From the NCBI RefSeq assembly GCF_900109355.1, contig NZ_FOBF01000001.1, forward strand, positions 248,001-312,000: DNA of 64,000 nucleotides, written 5' to 3'. Each line of letters begins with the position of its first letter. The stretch's first letter is position 1. The stretch is from Nonomuraea pusilla (lineage in GTDB: Bacteria; Actinomycetota; Actinomycetes; Streptosporangiales; Streptosporangiaceae). Both the position numbers and the translations under genes were made by a program. Below the pieces are notes generated by a model. It worked only from the letters and a program-made list of their open reading frames with translations, was not told the origin of the DNA and ran no database searches. Below are positions 57,322 to 64,000 of this stretch, piece by piece.

Positions 57322-58389
57322 TCAAAGGCCGTAAGCACTCAGAACTCCGCCGGCGTAGGCGGCTATCGGTGCCGCTACGTGTTCGGCGTCGCGGTGGACG
57401 CCGCGCAGGGTGTTGGAGGCGAAGGAGCGCTGGAACTCCAGTCCGACGTAGCCAAGCCCGAGGTGCGTGGTGGACAGGCCGCCGACGTGCAAGGGCAGCC
57501 CCGTTTCGTCGAGGGCGCCGAGCGGGGCGAGGTAGTCCAGGTGCGGCAGGTAGCCGGTCGCGTAGATGACCGTGTCGACGCTCTCGCGTTCGCCGTCGAC
57601 CCAGATGAGGTGGTCGCCGTCGAAGGCGGTGAACATGGGGCGGCGCTGCAGGCGGCCGTCGGTCAGGGCGGCGGCGTAGTCGCCGGTGTCCATGACCAGA
57701 GTGCCGGTGGCGATGCGGGCCAGCCAGGCGGGCGGGAGCTGGTCGAAGCCGGTGGTGGTGTGCCAGTAGTGCACGTCCCTGCCGCCGACGATCTGCGGCA
57801 TGAGCTGCAGTGGCTGGCGTGAGGCGATCGTGACGTCGGCCACCGCCGCCAATTCGTAGGCGACCTGAATGGCGGAGTTGCCGCCGCCGACCACCACGAC
57901 GCGTTGCCCGGCGTAGTGCTTGGGGTTGCGGTAATCGGCCACATGCAGCGCTTGTCCCGTGTAGCCGTCCTGGCCGGGAAGGGCGGGGACGTAGGGGTTG
58001 CCGAAGGAGCCGCTGGCTGCGATGACGCCCATGGTGTGCAGGGTGTCCCCGACGGCGGTGTGGACGTGGAAGCCGCCCGCGCCGTCGGCTTCCACCGCTG
58101 TGACGCGGGTGCCGGTGCGGATCTCGACGTCCAGGCCATCGGCGTAGCGCTGCAGGTAGGCGACGACTTCGTCGCGGGTGGGGTAGTGGTCGCCGTCGCC
58201 GGGGAAGTCCTGGCCGGGCAGGGCGCTGTACCGGGCGGGCGAGAACAGGGTGAGGCTGTCGTAGTAGCTGCTCCACGAGCCGGTGGGCGTGTGCCCGGCT
58301 TCGAGGATGACGGGGGTGCGGCCGGCGTCGAGCAGGGCGCGGGCGGCGGTCAGGCCGGACTGGCCCGCGCCGATGACGATGGTGTCCAT
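57322..58389 (-). CDS. arsO-like: ArsO-like flavin-dependent monooxygenase
   Basis: 355 residues: MDTIVIGAGQSGLTAARALL holds the FAD-binding GxGxxG, ASGSFGNPYVP the FMO-type linker, VVVVGGGNSAIQVAYEL the NAD(P)H-binding GxGxxA/G, and VIYATGYLP the C-terminal ATG motif. It is similar throughout to the product of 62416 (LFSPARYSALPG against LFSPAQYSSLPG). ArsO-type monooxygenases are found in arsenic operons with ArsR. It is divergent from the ArsR gene at 58443, separated by 53 bases. The oxidised substrate is not established. Confidence 0.8.
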   Translation of the reverse strand: MDTIVIGAGQSGLTAARALLDAGRTPVILEAGHTPTGSWSSYYDSLTLFSPARYSALPGQDFPGDGDHYPTRDEVVAYLQRYADGLDVEIRTGTRVTAVEADGAGGFHVHTAVGDTLHTMGVIAASGSFGNPYVPALPGQDGYTGQALHVADYRNPKHYAGQRVVVVGGGNSAIQVAYELAAVADVTIASRQPLQLMPQIVGGRDVHYWHTTTGFDQLPPAWLARIATGTLVMDTGDYAAALTDGRLQRRPMFTAFDGDHLIWVDGERESVDTVIYATGYLPHLDYLAPLGALDETGLPLHVGGLSTTHLGLGYVGLEFQRSFASNTLRGVHRDAEHVAAPIAAYAGGVLSAYGL

Positions 58390-58399
58390 GCCGCCGGAT

Positions 58400-58414
58400 C
58401 ATATCCTCATATCC
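58400..58414. promoter_or_regulatory. Direct CATATCC repeats in the divergent arsO-arsR promoter
   Basis: CATATCC occurs at 58400-58406 and 58408-58414 in the 53-base gap between the ArsO-like and ArsR genes. Spacing of 8 bases and position suggest a regulator site or a part of an ArsR operator distinct from the TTYGAC-N5-TCTAA boxes. Confidence 0.35.
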
Positions 58415-58442
58415 AGAAATGACAATACGGTAGAGTCATGCC

Positions 58443-58784
58443 ATGCAGACGGAAGGCAGCGGCATCCAGCTCACCGACGCGGCACGCGGCTTTCTCAAGG
58501 CCCTGGCCAGCGACACCCGCCAGCAGATCCTGTTCCTGTTCGAGGGCGGGGTGGAGCTGACCGTGAGCCAGGTGGCCGAGCGCTTGTCGCTGGCCCAGTC
58601 GGCCACCTCCACGCACCTGGCGACGCTGCGCGACGGCGGGGTGCTCACCTCTCGACGTGAATGGAAGACCGTCTACTACCGCGCCAACCCCGACGGGGCG
58701 CGGCGGGCGCTGGCCGACCTGCAGGCCGCCTTGGCCGCGTGCTGCCCGCCAGGCGATACGCCCTCGGTCGGCGGGTGTGGCTGA
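58443..58784 (+). CDS. arsR-like: ArsR-family metalloregulator (113 aa)
   Basis: MQTEGSGIQLTDAARGFLKA... The winged helix reads LTVSQVAERLSLAQSATSTHLATLRDGGVLTSRREWKTVYY. The classic ELCVCDL metal motif is absent in alpha3; instead the C-terminus has cysteines in AACCPPGDTPSVGGCG, a likely As(III) site. Metal sites at the C-terminus are known in other ArsR proteins. No ribosome site is seen before the ATG, so the mRNA may be leaderless. Divergent from an ArsO-like gene. Confidence 0.82.
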   Translation: MQTEGSGIQLTDAARGFLKALASDTRQQILFLFEGGVELTVSQVAERLSLAQSATSTHLATLRDGGVLTSRREWKTVYYRANPDGARRALADLQAALAACCPPGDTPSVGGCG

Positions 58785-58830
58785 CTGGGCAGGAGCTGGG
58801 CCGCACCCTTCGGCTTAGGCACTCATCTAA

Positions 58831-58846
58831 TTTGACATTCCTCTAA
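58831..58846 (+). promoter_or_regulatory. ArsR-type box, copy A (TTTGAC-N5-TCTAA)
   Basis: TTTGACATTCCTCTAA at 58831-58846, 54 bases before the small-protein gene at 58901. It matches the NTYGAC-N5-TCTAA pattern of the four other boxes in this island. Confidence 0.55.
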
Positions 58847-58900
58847 TCAGTGGTTCAGACTCTGAGCTGTTTAGATAAGTTTCTATTCAGGAGGTGCGCG

Positions 58901-59056
58901 ATGCGCGCTCTGCTCACCCGCCTGCGCCGCCCCGCCGACGTCTCGGCTTTCACTTTCAACGAGGCGACCTCGGAGGTGTGCGACCGCACCTGCCGCGCCG
59001 ACGCCGCCATCGAGCGCGCCCGCGCCTCCGCCCTGTCGTCCCTGTCCTTCCGCTAA
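58901..59056 (+). CDS. Small protein with CDRTC motif (51 aa)
   Basis: MRALLTRLRRPADVSAFTFN, with AGGAGGTGCGCG before the ATG. It has EVCDRTCRADAAIERARASA, two cysteines three residues apart, then a short helix. It opens the arsR-controlled plus-strand operon and precedes the CCG-tailed oxidoreductase by 25 bases. It could be a metallo-chaperone-like peptide. Unknown family. Confidence 0.6.
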   Translation: MRALLTRLRRPADVSAFTFNEATSEVCDRTCRADAAIERARASALSSLSFR

Positions 59057-59081
59057 CCCGCGCGCCATCAGGAGAGCCGTC

Positions 59082-60497
59082 ATGAGTGACAGTTGCTGCG
59101 GCACCGTTGCCGTCGAGATCGAGCAGTTCGCCACCCCTCAGCAGGCCGCCTCCGGGCCGGCGAACGATCTGCCGGTCGTCGTGATCGGGGCCGGCCCGGT
59201 CGGGCTGGCCGCCGCCGCCCACCTGGCCGAGCGTGGCCTCGACTTCCTCCTCTTGGAAGCCGGTGACCGGGTTGCCGCCTCGGTCGCGCAGTGGGGGCAC
59301 GTACGGGTGTTCAGCCCGTACCGGTACAACATCGACGCCGCCGCCCGCCGCCTCCTGGAGGCCGACGGCTGGACGGCCCCGGACTCCGACTGGCTGCCGA
59401 CAGGCGCTGAACTCATCGACGACTACCTCGCCCCGCTGGCCAAGCTGTTCGGCGACAAGGTGCGGCTCGGCACGAAGGTCACCGCGATCAGCCGCCTCGG
59501 CTACGACCGCGTGCGCACGACAGGCCGCGAACAGGTGCCGTTCCTCATCCGCCTGGCCGATGGCACCGAGCTGCAGGCGCGAGCGATCATCGATGCCTCC
59601 GGCACCTACACCAGCCCGAACGTGCTCGGCGCCAGCGGCTTGCCCGCCCACGGCGAGCACGAGGTGTTCGTCGACCACGCCCTGCCCGACGTGCTCGGCG
59701 CAGACCGTGACCGCTACGAGGGCAAGCGCGTGCTGGTCGTCGGCGCGGGCCACTCGGCCGCCACTACCCTGCTCGCGCTGGCCGAGCTGCCGGACACGCC
59801 GATCACCTGGGCGATCCGCGCCGGCGACGCCGGCCGCACCTACGGTGGCGGCGAGGCCGACGCTCTCCCGGCTCGCGGCGCGCTCGGCACCCGGCTGCGC
59901 GTCCACGTCGAATCCGGCCGCATTCAGTTGCTAACCGGCTTCTTCACCCACCGCGTCGACGCCACCGACCAGGGCATCCAGGTGATCAGCCGCGACCCGT
60001 CCGGCCACGAGCAGAGCGTCACCGTGGACCAGGTCGTGAGCGCGACCGGCTACCGCCCCGACCACTCCATCGCCTCCGAACTGCGCCTGGACCTGGACCC
60101 GGTGCTCGGCTCCACCCGCGCCCTGGCCCCGCTGATCGACCCCAACCGGCACTCCTGCGGCACCGTCCCGGCCCACGGCGTGGACGAACTCGCCCACCCC
60201 GAGCCCGGCTACTACGCGGTCGGGGTCAAGAGCTACGGCCGCGCCCCGACCTTCCTGATGGCCACCGGGTACGAGCAGGTCCGCTCGGTCGTGGCGGCGC
60301 TGGCCGGGGACTGGGAAGCGGCCCGGGATGTGCAGCTCGACCTGCCCGAGACCGGCGTGTGCTCCTCCAACCTGGTTGAGGCCCAAGAGCAGCGCGTCGG
60401 CCTGGCCACCGGCATCACCGGCGGCCTGCTGGCGGCCCCGCTCCCGCTCACCACCGTCGGAGCGTCGGCCGAGTCCGGCGGCAGCTGCTGCGGCTGA
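59082..60497 (+). CDS. FAD/NAD(P)-dependent oxidoreductase with Cys-Cys-Gly at both ends
   Basis: 471 residues. MSDSCCGTVAVEIEQF opens the protein and SGGSCCG closes it. Between them is a two-dinucleotide-fold flavoprotein: VVVIGAGPVGLAAAAHLAER (FAD), RVFSPYRYNIDAAARRLL, IIDASGTYTSPNVLG, VLVVGAGHSAATTLLALAEL (NAD(P)H), VVSATGYRPDHSI. Terminal CCG pairs are plausible soft-metal ligands, and the small protein at 63622 carries four more. In an ArsR-controlled island it may oxidise or reduce an arsenical. Substrate not shown. Confidence 0.78.
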   Translation: MSDSCCGTVAVEIEQFATPQQAASGPANDLPVVVIGAGPVGLAAAAHLAERGLDFLLLEAGDRVAASVAQWGHVRVFSPYRYNIDAAARRLLEADGWTAPDSDWLPTGAELIDDYLAPLAKLFGDKVRLGTKVTAISRLGYDRVRTTGREQVPFLIRLADGTELQARAIIDASGTYTSPNVLGASGLPAHGEHEVFVDHALPDVLGADRDRYEGKRVLVVGAGHSAATTLLALAELPDTPITWAIRAGDAGRTYGGGEADALPARGALGTRLRVHVESGRIQLLTGFFTHRVDATDQGIQVISRDPSGHEQSVTVDQVVSATGYRPDHSIASELRLDLDPVLGSTRALAPLIDPNRHSCGTVPAHGVDELAHPEPGYYAVGVKSYGRAPTFLMATGYEQVRSVVAALAGDWEAARDVQLDLPETGVCSSNLVEAQEQRVGLATGITGGLLAAPLPLTTVGASAESGGSCCG

Positions 60498-60511
60498 AAG
60501 GAAGCACCCCG

Positions 60512-60775
60512 ATGTCTGACGGCTACCCCACCGCCGCCCAGAAGGAAGCGCTGCGCCTCATCTGCGACCACGAGCCGATGCCCGCCCACCGGCTGGCCGA
60601 CGAACTGGTCGCCGCCCGCAAGCCCAGCACCAACCCCGGCTACGGCCCGGCGATCGCCCGGATGGCCGGAACGCTCGCCTGGCGGCTGCAGGCCCAGGGC
60701 TTCATCGCCGAAACCCTCGCGGGCGACTGGGCGACCACGACCGAGGGCCGCGCGCTGATCGCCTGTCCAGCATGA
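60512..60775 (+). CDS. Small wHTH-like protein (87 aa)
   Basis: MSDGYPTAAQKEALRLICDH: a helical region (HRLADELVAARKPSTNPGYGPAIARMAGTLAWRLQ) and a wing-like end (DWATTTEGRAL). It resembles short winged-helix proteins but lacks a convincing recognition helix. It lies between the oxidoreductase and the MFS gene and overlaps the latter by 4 bases. Unknown role. Confidence 0.6.
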   Translation: MSDGYPTAAQKEALRLICDHEPMPAHRLADELVAARKPSTNPGYGPAIARMAGTLAWRLQAQGFIAETLAGDWATTTEGRALIACPA

Positions 60776-62004
60776 GTTCCCCCGCCGAGACCGCCGCCCT
60801 CGACCAGCAGGGCGGCGGTCCGCCGCGTTCCCGGCATGGCCGGCGGGTCGTGGCCGCGCTGGCCGTCACCCAGACCATCGGCTACGGCGTGCTCTACTAC
60901 GCCTTCTCGGTCTTCCTCGTCCCGATGGCCCACGACCTGCACGCCACCAACGCCCAGGTCGCCGCCGCGCTCACGGTGTCCGTGCTGATCACCGCCGTCT
61001 GTGCCCCGCTCGCCGGGCGGTGGCTGGACGCCCACGGCGGGCGCGCCCTGATGACGCTCGGTTCGCTGCTCGGCGCAGGGGCGGTGCTGGCCTGGTCGCA
61101 GGTCAGCGCGCTGTGGCAGCTCTACCTGGTCTTCGCCGCCATCGGCATCGCCTGCTCGATGGTGCTGTACGAGGCCGCGTTCGCCGTCATCATCGCCTGG
61201 TACGGCGCCGACGCGCGAGGCCGTGCGCGAGGCATCCTGGCCCTCACCATCGTCGCCGGGTTCGCCTCCTCGATCTTCATCCCGCTCACCGGCCTGCTGG
61301 TCGACGCCTACGGCTGGCGCCAGGCCCTGGTGGTCCTCGGTCTCGTCTACGGCCTGGCGGCGATCCCGCTGCACGCGCTGGTGATCCGCCGCCGCCCGGC
61401 CCACGCTCGCACACCCGAGGCCGCCGGGGAACGCGCCGACCTGGTCAGGGCCGCCGTGCGCCGCCGTCCGTTCTGGCTGCTGGTGATCGCCTTCACCGCC
61501 AGCGGCGGCGCGGTCGCCGTCGTCGCCGTCGTGCTGGTCACCTACCTCATCCACCTCGGCCACAGCCCGGTCCTGGCCGCCACGCTCGCCGGACTGCTCG
61601 GCGTCCTGTCGGTCACTGGGCGGCTGGTCACCACCGGTCTGCAGACCCGTCTGCCCGCCGCGCTCATCGCCGCTGCGATCTATGCGCTGCAAGGCGTCGC
61701 GGCGCTGCTCCTGCCGGTCCTGGGAGCGAGCGTCGCGGGCGCGATCGGCGGCGTCCTGCTCTTCGGGCTCGGCTTCGGCATCGGCTCCATCACGCTGCCG
61801 CACCTGCTCGTGCAGCGGTACGGCACCGCCGCCTACGCCACCTTGTCGGGCCGCATCGCGCTCTTCTCCGTCGCCGACAAGGCCCTGGCTCCCCTCGGCG
61901 CGGTCGCCCTGGCCCAGGCCGTCGGCTACACCTGGGTGATGAGCGCGGTGGCCGCCGTCTGCGTCACCGCCGCCTTGTCCCTGGTCGCCTACCATCGCGT
62001 ATAA
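60772..62004 (+). CDS. MFS transporter
   Basis: 410 residues with about 12 TM segments. Motif A-type loop GRWLDAHGGRALM lies between TM2 and TM3, and the repeat pattern is that of the major facilitator superfamily (monocarboxylate/cyanate-like half VTQTIGYGVLYYAFSVFL). Overlaps the preceding stop by 4 bases. In the island it would export an arsenical or a conjugate, as ArsJ-, ArsP- or ArsK-type transporters do, but no motif fixes the substrate. Confidence 0.8.
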   Translation: MSSPAETAALDQQGGGPPRSRHGRRVVAALAVTQTIGYGVLYYAFSVFLVPMAHDLHATNAQVAAALTVSVLITAVCAPLAGRWLDAHGGRALMTLGSLLGAGAVLAWSQVSALWQLYLVFAAIGIACSMVLYEAAFAVIIAWYGADARGRARGILALTIVAGFASSIFIPLTGLLVDAYGWRQALVVLGLVYGLAAIPLHALVIRRRPAHARTPEAAGERADLVRAAVRRRPFWLLVIAFTASGGAVAVVAVVLVTYLIHLGHSPVLAATLAGLLGVLSVTGRLVTTGLQTRLPAALIAAAIYALQGVAALLLPVLGASVAGAIGGVLLFGLGFGIGSITLPHLLVQRYGTAAYATLSGRIALFSVADKALAPLGAVALAQAVGYTWVMSAVAAVCVTAALSLVAYHRV

Positions 62005-62005
62005 T

Positions 62006-62021
62006 TTAGACGAATGTCGAA
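62006..62021 (-). promoter_or_regulatory. ArsR-type box, copy B, upstream of arsR2
   Basis: TTAGACGAATGTCGAA at 62006-62021 is TTCGAC-ATTCG-TCTAA on the minus strand, embedded in ATAATTTAGAC, 14 bases before the second ArsR ATG and overlapping its probable -10. It is well placed for autorepression. Confidence 0.6.
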
Positions 62022-62035
62022 TTAAGGAGCCGTGG

Positions 62036-62419
62036 ATGACCGCCGTGACGATCCAGTGCTGCGCGCCGATCGCCCGCGAGCCGCTCAGCGAGGCCGACGC
62101 CGCCGAACTGGCCACGCTGCTCAAGGCCGTGGCCGACCCGGTACGGCTGCGCCTGCTGTCGATGATCGGCTCCCACCCCGGCGGCGAGGCGTGCGTGTGC
62201 GACCTGACCGGCGTCTTCGACCTGACCGCCCCCACCATCTCCCACCACCTGAAGGTGCTGCGCACCGCCGGGCTCATCGACGGCGAACGCCGCGGCACCT
62301 GGGTCTACTACCGGATCATCCCCGAGGCGGTGAACAAGCTGGGCGTGCTGTTCGCCCCGCTCGCCGCCCCCGCCAAGGCGCAGAACGGCCCGGTGGACGT
62401 AGAACTCCTCAACGCATGA
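62036..62419 (+). CDS. arsR: ArsR-family repressor with classic CVCDL metal site (127 aa)
   Basis: MTAVTIQCCAPIAREPLSEA... C53 and C55 in EACVCDL are the As(III)/Sb(III) ligands of canonical ArsR, with extra N-terminal C8-C9. The wHTH is FDLTAPTISHHLKVLRTAGLI. AAGGAG lies before the ATG. The stop overlaps the following ArsO-like gene by 4 bases. The upstream box at 62006 should be its operator. Confidence 0.9.
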   Translation: MTAVTIQCCAPIAREPLSEADAAELATLLKAVADPVRLRLLSMIGSHPGGEACVCDLTGVFDLTAPTISHHLKVLRTAGLIDGERRGTWVYYRIIPEAVNKLGVLFAPLAAPAKAQNGPVDVELLNA

Positions 62420-63474
62420 CCGACGCGGCCCGCCTGGCCGATGTCGTGGTCATCGGCGCCGGACAGGCCGGGCTGGCGGCCGGGTACTACCTGCGGCGGG
62501 CAGGTGCCGACTTCGTCATCCTGGACGCCCAGCAGACGCCCGGCGGAGCCTGGCAGCATGCCTGGCCGTCCCTGCGGCTGTTCTCGCCCGCGCAATACAG
62601 CTCCCTGCCCGGCCGCATGATGCCGATCCCTGCCGACGGCGGCTATCCGGACGCCGCCCACGTCGTCGCCTACCTGACCGACTACGAGCAGCGTTACCGG
62701 CTGCCGATCGTCCGCCCCGCCGCCGTGCAGGCCGTGCGACGTGCCGGTGACCGCCTCGCCGTGGAAAGCAGCGCCGGCACCTGGCGCGCCCGCATCGTCG
62801 TCAGCGCCACAGGCACCTGGTGGCGCCCCTACGTCCCGCACTACCCCGGCATCGGTGACTTCCGCGGGAAGCAACTGCACACCGCCGGCTACCGCGGCCC
62901 CGAGCCCTTCCATGGCCGCCGGGTGCTGGTCGTGGGCGGCGGCAACTCCGCCGCGCAGATCCTCGCCGAGCTCTCCCAGGTCGCCCAGACCACCTGGGCG
63001 ACACTGCGCCCGCCCCGGCTACTGCCCGACGAGATCGACGGCCGCGCCCTGTTCGACCTGGCCACCCGCCGCCACCAGGCCGCCCTGGCCGGACAGAACG
63101 CCGACAGCATCGGCGACCTGGGCGACATCGTCGCCGTCGCGCCCGTGCGCGAGGCCCGAGACCGCGGCGCGCTCAAGGCCGAGCCCATGTTCTCCCGCAT
63201 CACCCCCGACGGCGTGGCGTGGGCCGACGGCAGCACAGCGGCATTCGACGCGATCGTGTGGTGCACCGGCTTCCGTCCTGCACTGGCTCACCTGGCCCCG
63301 CTACGGCTGCGCGGCCCCGGCGGCGTGATCGGCACCGACGGCACCCGCGCCCTGGCCGAACCGCGCCTGCATCTGCTCGGCTATGGCGATTGGACCGGCG
63401 CGGCCTCGGCCACCCTCATCGGCGCCGGCCGCACCGCCCGCCAGCTGGCCGCAGAGGTCATCGCCCAGCTCTAG
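62416..63474 (+). CDS. arsO: ArsO-like flavin-containing monooxygenase (second copy)
   Basis: 352 residues: VVVIGAGQAGLAAGYYLRRA (FAD), GGAWQHAWPSLRLFSPAQYS, VVSATGTWWRPYVP, VLVVGGGNSAAQILAELS (NAD(P)H), then RPPRLLPDEIDGRALFDLAT, wording typical of ArsO proteins next to ArsR. Paralogue of 57322-58389. Coupled to arsR by a 4-base overlap. Confidence 0.85.
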   Translation: MTDAARLADVVVIGAGQAGLAAGYYLRRAGADFVILDAQQTPGGAWQHAWPSLRLFSPAQYSSLPGRMMPIPADGGYPDAAHVVAYLTDYEQRYRLPIVRPAAVQAVRRAGDRLAVESSAGTWRARIVVSATGTWWRPYVPHYPGIGDFRGKQLHTAGYRGPEPFHGRRVLVVGGGNSAAQILAELSQVAQTTWATLRPPRLLPDEIDGRALFDLATRRHQAALAGQNADSIGDLGDIVAVAPVREARDRGALKAEPMFSRITPDGVAWADGSTAAFDAIVWCTGFRPALAHLAPLRLRGPGGVIGTDGTRALAEPRLHLLGYGDWTGAASATLIGAGRTARQLAAEVIAQL

Positions 63475-63506
63475 GCGCACGCACTTCGGTGACATTCACA
63501 CTTTGA

Positions 63507-63578
63507 TTCGACCCACGTCTATCTTGACGAACATCTAAACAACATGAGATCGTGACTCCTGATTCGACATGCATCTAA
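63507..63578 (+). promoter_or_regulatory. Three ArsR-type boxes (C, D, E) before the CCG-repeat gene
   Basis: TTCGACCCACGTCTAT (63507-63522), CTTGACGAACATCTAA (63523-63538) and TTCGACATGCATCTAA (63563-63578) follow the NTYGAC-N5-TCTAA/T pattern, two of them directly abutting. They fill the 147-base gap between arsO and the CCG-repeat gene, which holds no other gene. Confidence 0.6.
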
Positions 63579-63621
63579 GTGTTGATGGCCTCGACCTCGC
63601 ACCGGCAGAAGGGCAACCACC

Positions 63622-63882
63622 ATGACGACGAACCAGACCAGCGGCGGCTTCATCGGCGACCTGGCCGAGGCTTTCGCACCGCCCGCCGCCGGCGGCTGCT
63701 GCGGAGCTCCTGCCTCCCCCTCCCCGGCCAGTGACACGGCCCAGCAGGCAGATGCGGTCGCCACCGCCTGCTGCGGCAGCACGTCCGCCGCCCAGCAGGC
63801 CGCCCAGGCCGGCTGCTGCGGTCAGGCGCCGGCCCCCGCCGCCACGCCGGCCGAGGCAGCCTCCACCGGCTGCTGCGGATGA
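63622..63882 (+). CDS. Small protein with four Cys-Cys-Gly motifs, probable metal/arsenical-binding (86 aa)
   Basis: MTTNQTSGGFIGDLAEAFAP, then CCG at 26-28, 50-52, 65-67 and 84-86 in Ala/Pro/Gln-rich linkers. Eight cysteines in 86 residues arranged as vicinal pairs are ideal soft-metal ligands. The oxidoreductase at 59082 carries CCG at both ends. No TM or signal peptide. Three ArsR boxes stand upstream. A chaperone or buffer for arsenite, or a hub for the CCG enzyme, is a reasonable inference. The next gene overlaps its stop. Confidence 0.75.
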   Translation: MTTNQTSGGFIGDLAEAFAPPAAGGCCGAPASPSPASDTAQQADAVATACCGSTSAAQQAAQAGCCGQAPAPAATPAEAASTGCCG

Positions 63883-64000
63883 CCTCCACCATGCCGGACC
63901 TCCCGCAGGCGCCCGGCCTGGCCGCCGTCGTGGAGCGGGTGTCGGCGGCGCGGATGCTGGCCGCGGTGCACGAGTTGGCCCGCGGCCGCTACGCCGGTCG
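63879..64000 (+). CDS. Start of next gene, truncated at window end
   Basis: ATG 63879 overlaps the CCG-gene stop by 4 bases and the frame is open to the end (40 codons). LAAVVERVSAARMLAAVHEL, then ARGRYAGR, is reminiscent of the start of M28-type peptidases (xALA..R.AGR), but this is too short to assign. Confidence 0.5.
   Translation, partial: MTSTMPDLPQAPGLAAVVERVSAARMLAAVHELARGRYAG

Noticed and set aside
60640-62298. Minus-strand open frame of 552 codons opposite the MFS and ArsR genes
   Set aside because: It is the complement of well-supported plus-strand genes; the product is Asp/Gly/Gln-rich low-complexity, as expected for antisense of high-GC DNA.

Overview
The window comes from a high-GC actinomycete. 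Codons are strongly G/C-ending, there is a WhiB-type gene, and there are two actinomycete integrative and conjugative elements (AICEs) with FtsK-like single-protein transfer genes. Gene content would suit a Streptosporangiales or Streptomyces-like genome, but nothing here fixes a genus. No rRNA operon and no CRISPR array was seen. The only tRNA signal is a shortened, tRNA-Arg-like sequence near 34.0 kb.

Layout. (1) 1-12.0 kb, minus strand: a large defence operon reading from a Ser/Thr kinase (10908-12017) into an SNF2-type helicase, a 1634-aa adenine-type DNA methylase and a DEAD-type helicase that runs off the left edge. This is best matched by class 1 DISARM (drmD, drmMI, drmA). (2) 12.8-22.4 kb: AICE 1. 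It has a Nudix/short-GntR pair, two P-loop kinase-like genes, a KorSA-like GntR repressor, then a plus-strand transfer, replication and integration module (TraB-like, DUF2637, small zinc and transfer proteins, RepSA-like initiator, Xis, Int). (3) 22.5-34 kb: mixed accessory DNA. It holds a lipoprotein/long helical protein/small helical protein trio, a HAD hydrolase, an EVE-HNH protein, a phosphorothioate-dependent SBD-HNH restriction enzyme, a Nudix-wHTH/nucleosidase/membrane-protein operon, an S4 protein and the tRNA-Arg-like remnant. (4) 34.4-39.9 kb: a short prokaryotic Argonaute system of the SPARDA type (DREN-APAZ plus MID-PIWI pAgo), followed at once by two further PD-(D/E)XK nuclease genes. 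(5) 40-56.7 kb: AICE 2. Regulatory cargo (two APH-like phosphotransferases, two HTH-TPR regulators, a nucleoside-diphosphate-kinase-like protein, a tandem-wHTH GntR) precedes a module with WhiB, DUF2637, TraB-like, prim-pol plus helicase-like, Xis and Int genes. (6) 57.3-64 kb: an arsenic-type island with two ArsR repressors, two ArsO-like flavin monooxygenases, a CCG-tailed FAD oxidoreductase, an MFS transporter and a small protein with four Cys-Cys-Gly motifs.

How it fits together. The window is a defence island interleaved with two conjugative elements that share one architecture but replicate differently (HUH-type RepSA against prim-pol). Structural DNA signals recur. GC-rich stem-loops with a C(G/A)CCAA loop occur in both AICEs. 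An iterated TAGC-rich repeat follows traB in AICE 2. Two 9-3-9 perfect palindromes lie in front of regulator genes. Five copies of an NTYGAC-N5-TCTAA/T box mark the arsenic genes. The least explained candidates for new biology are the four-gene Argonaute/nuclease operon, the Nudix-regulated nucleosidase/membrane pair with its shared VGVQAGTVH motif, and the recurring stem-loops.
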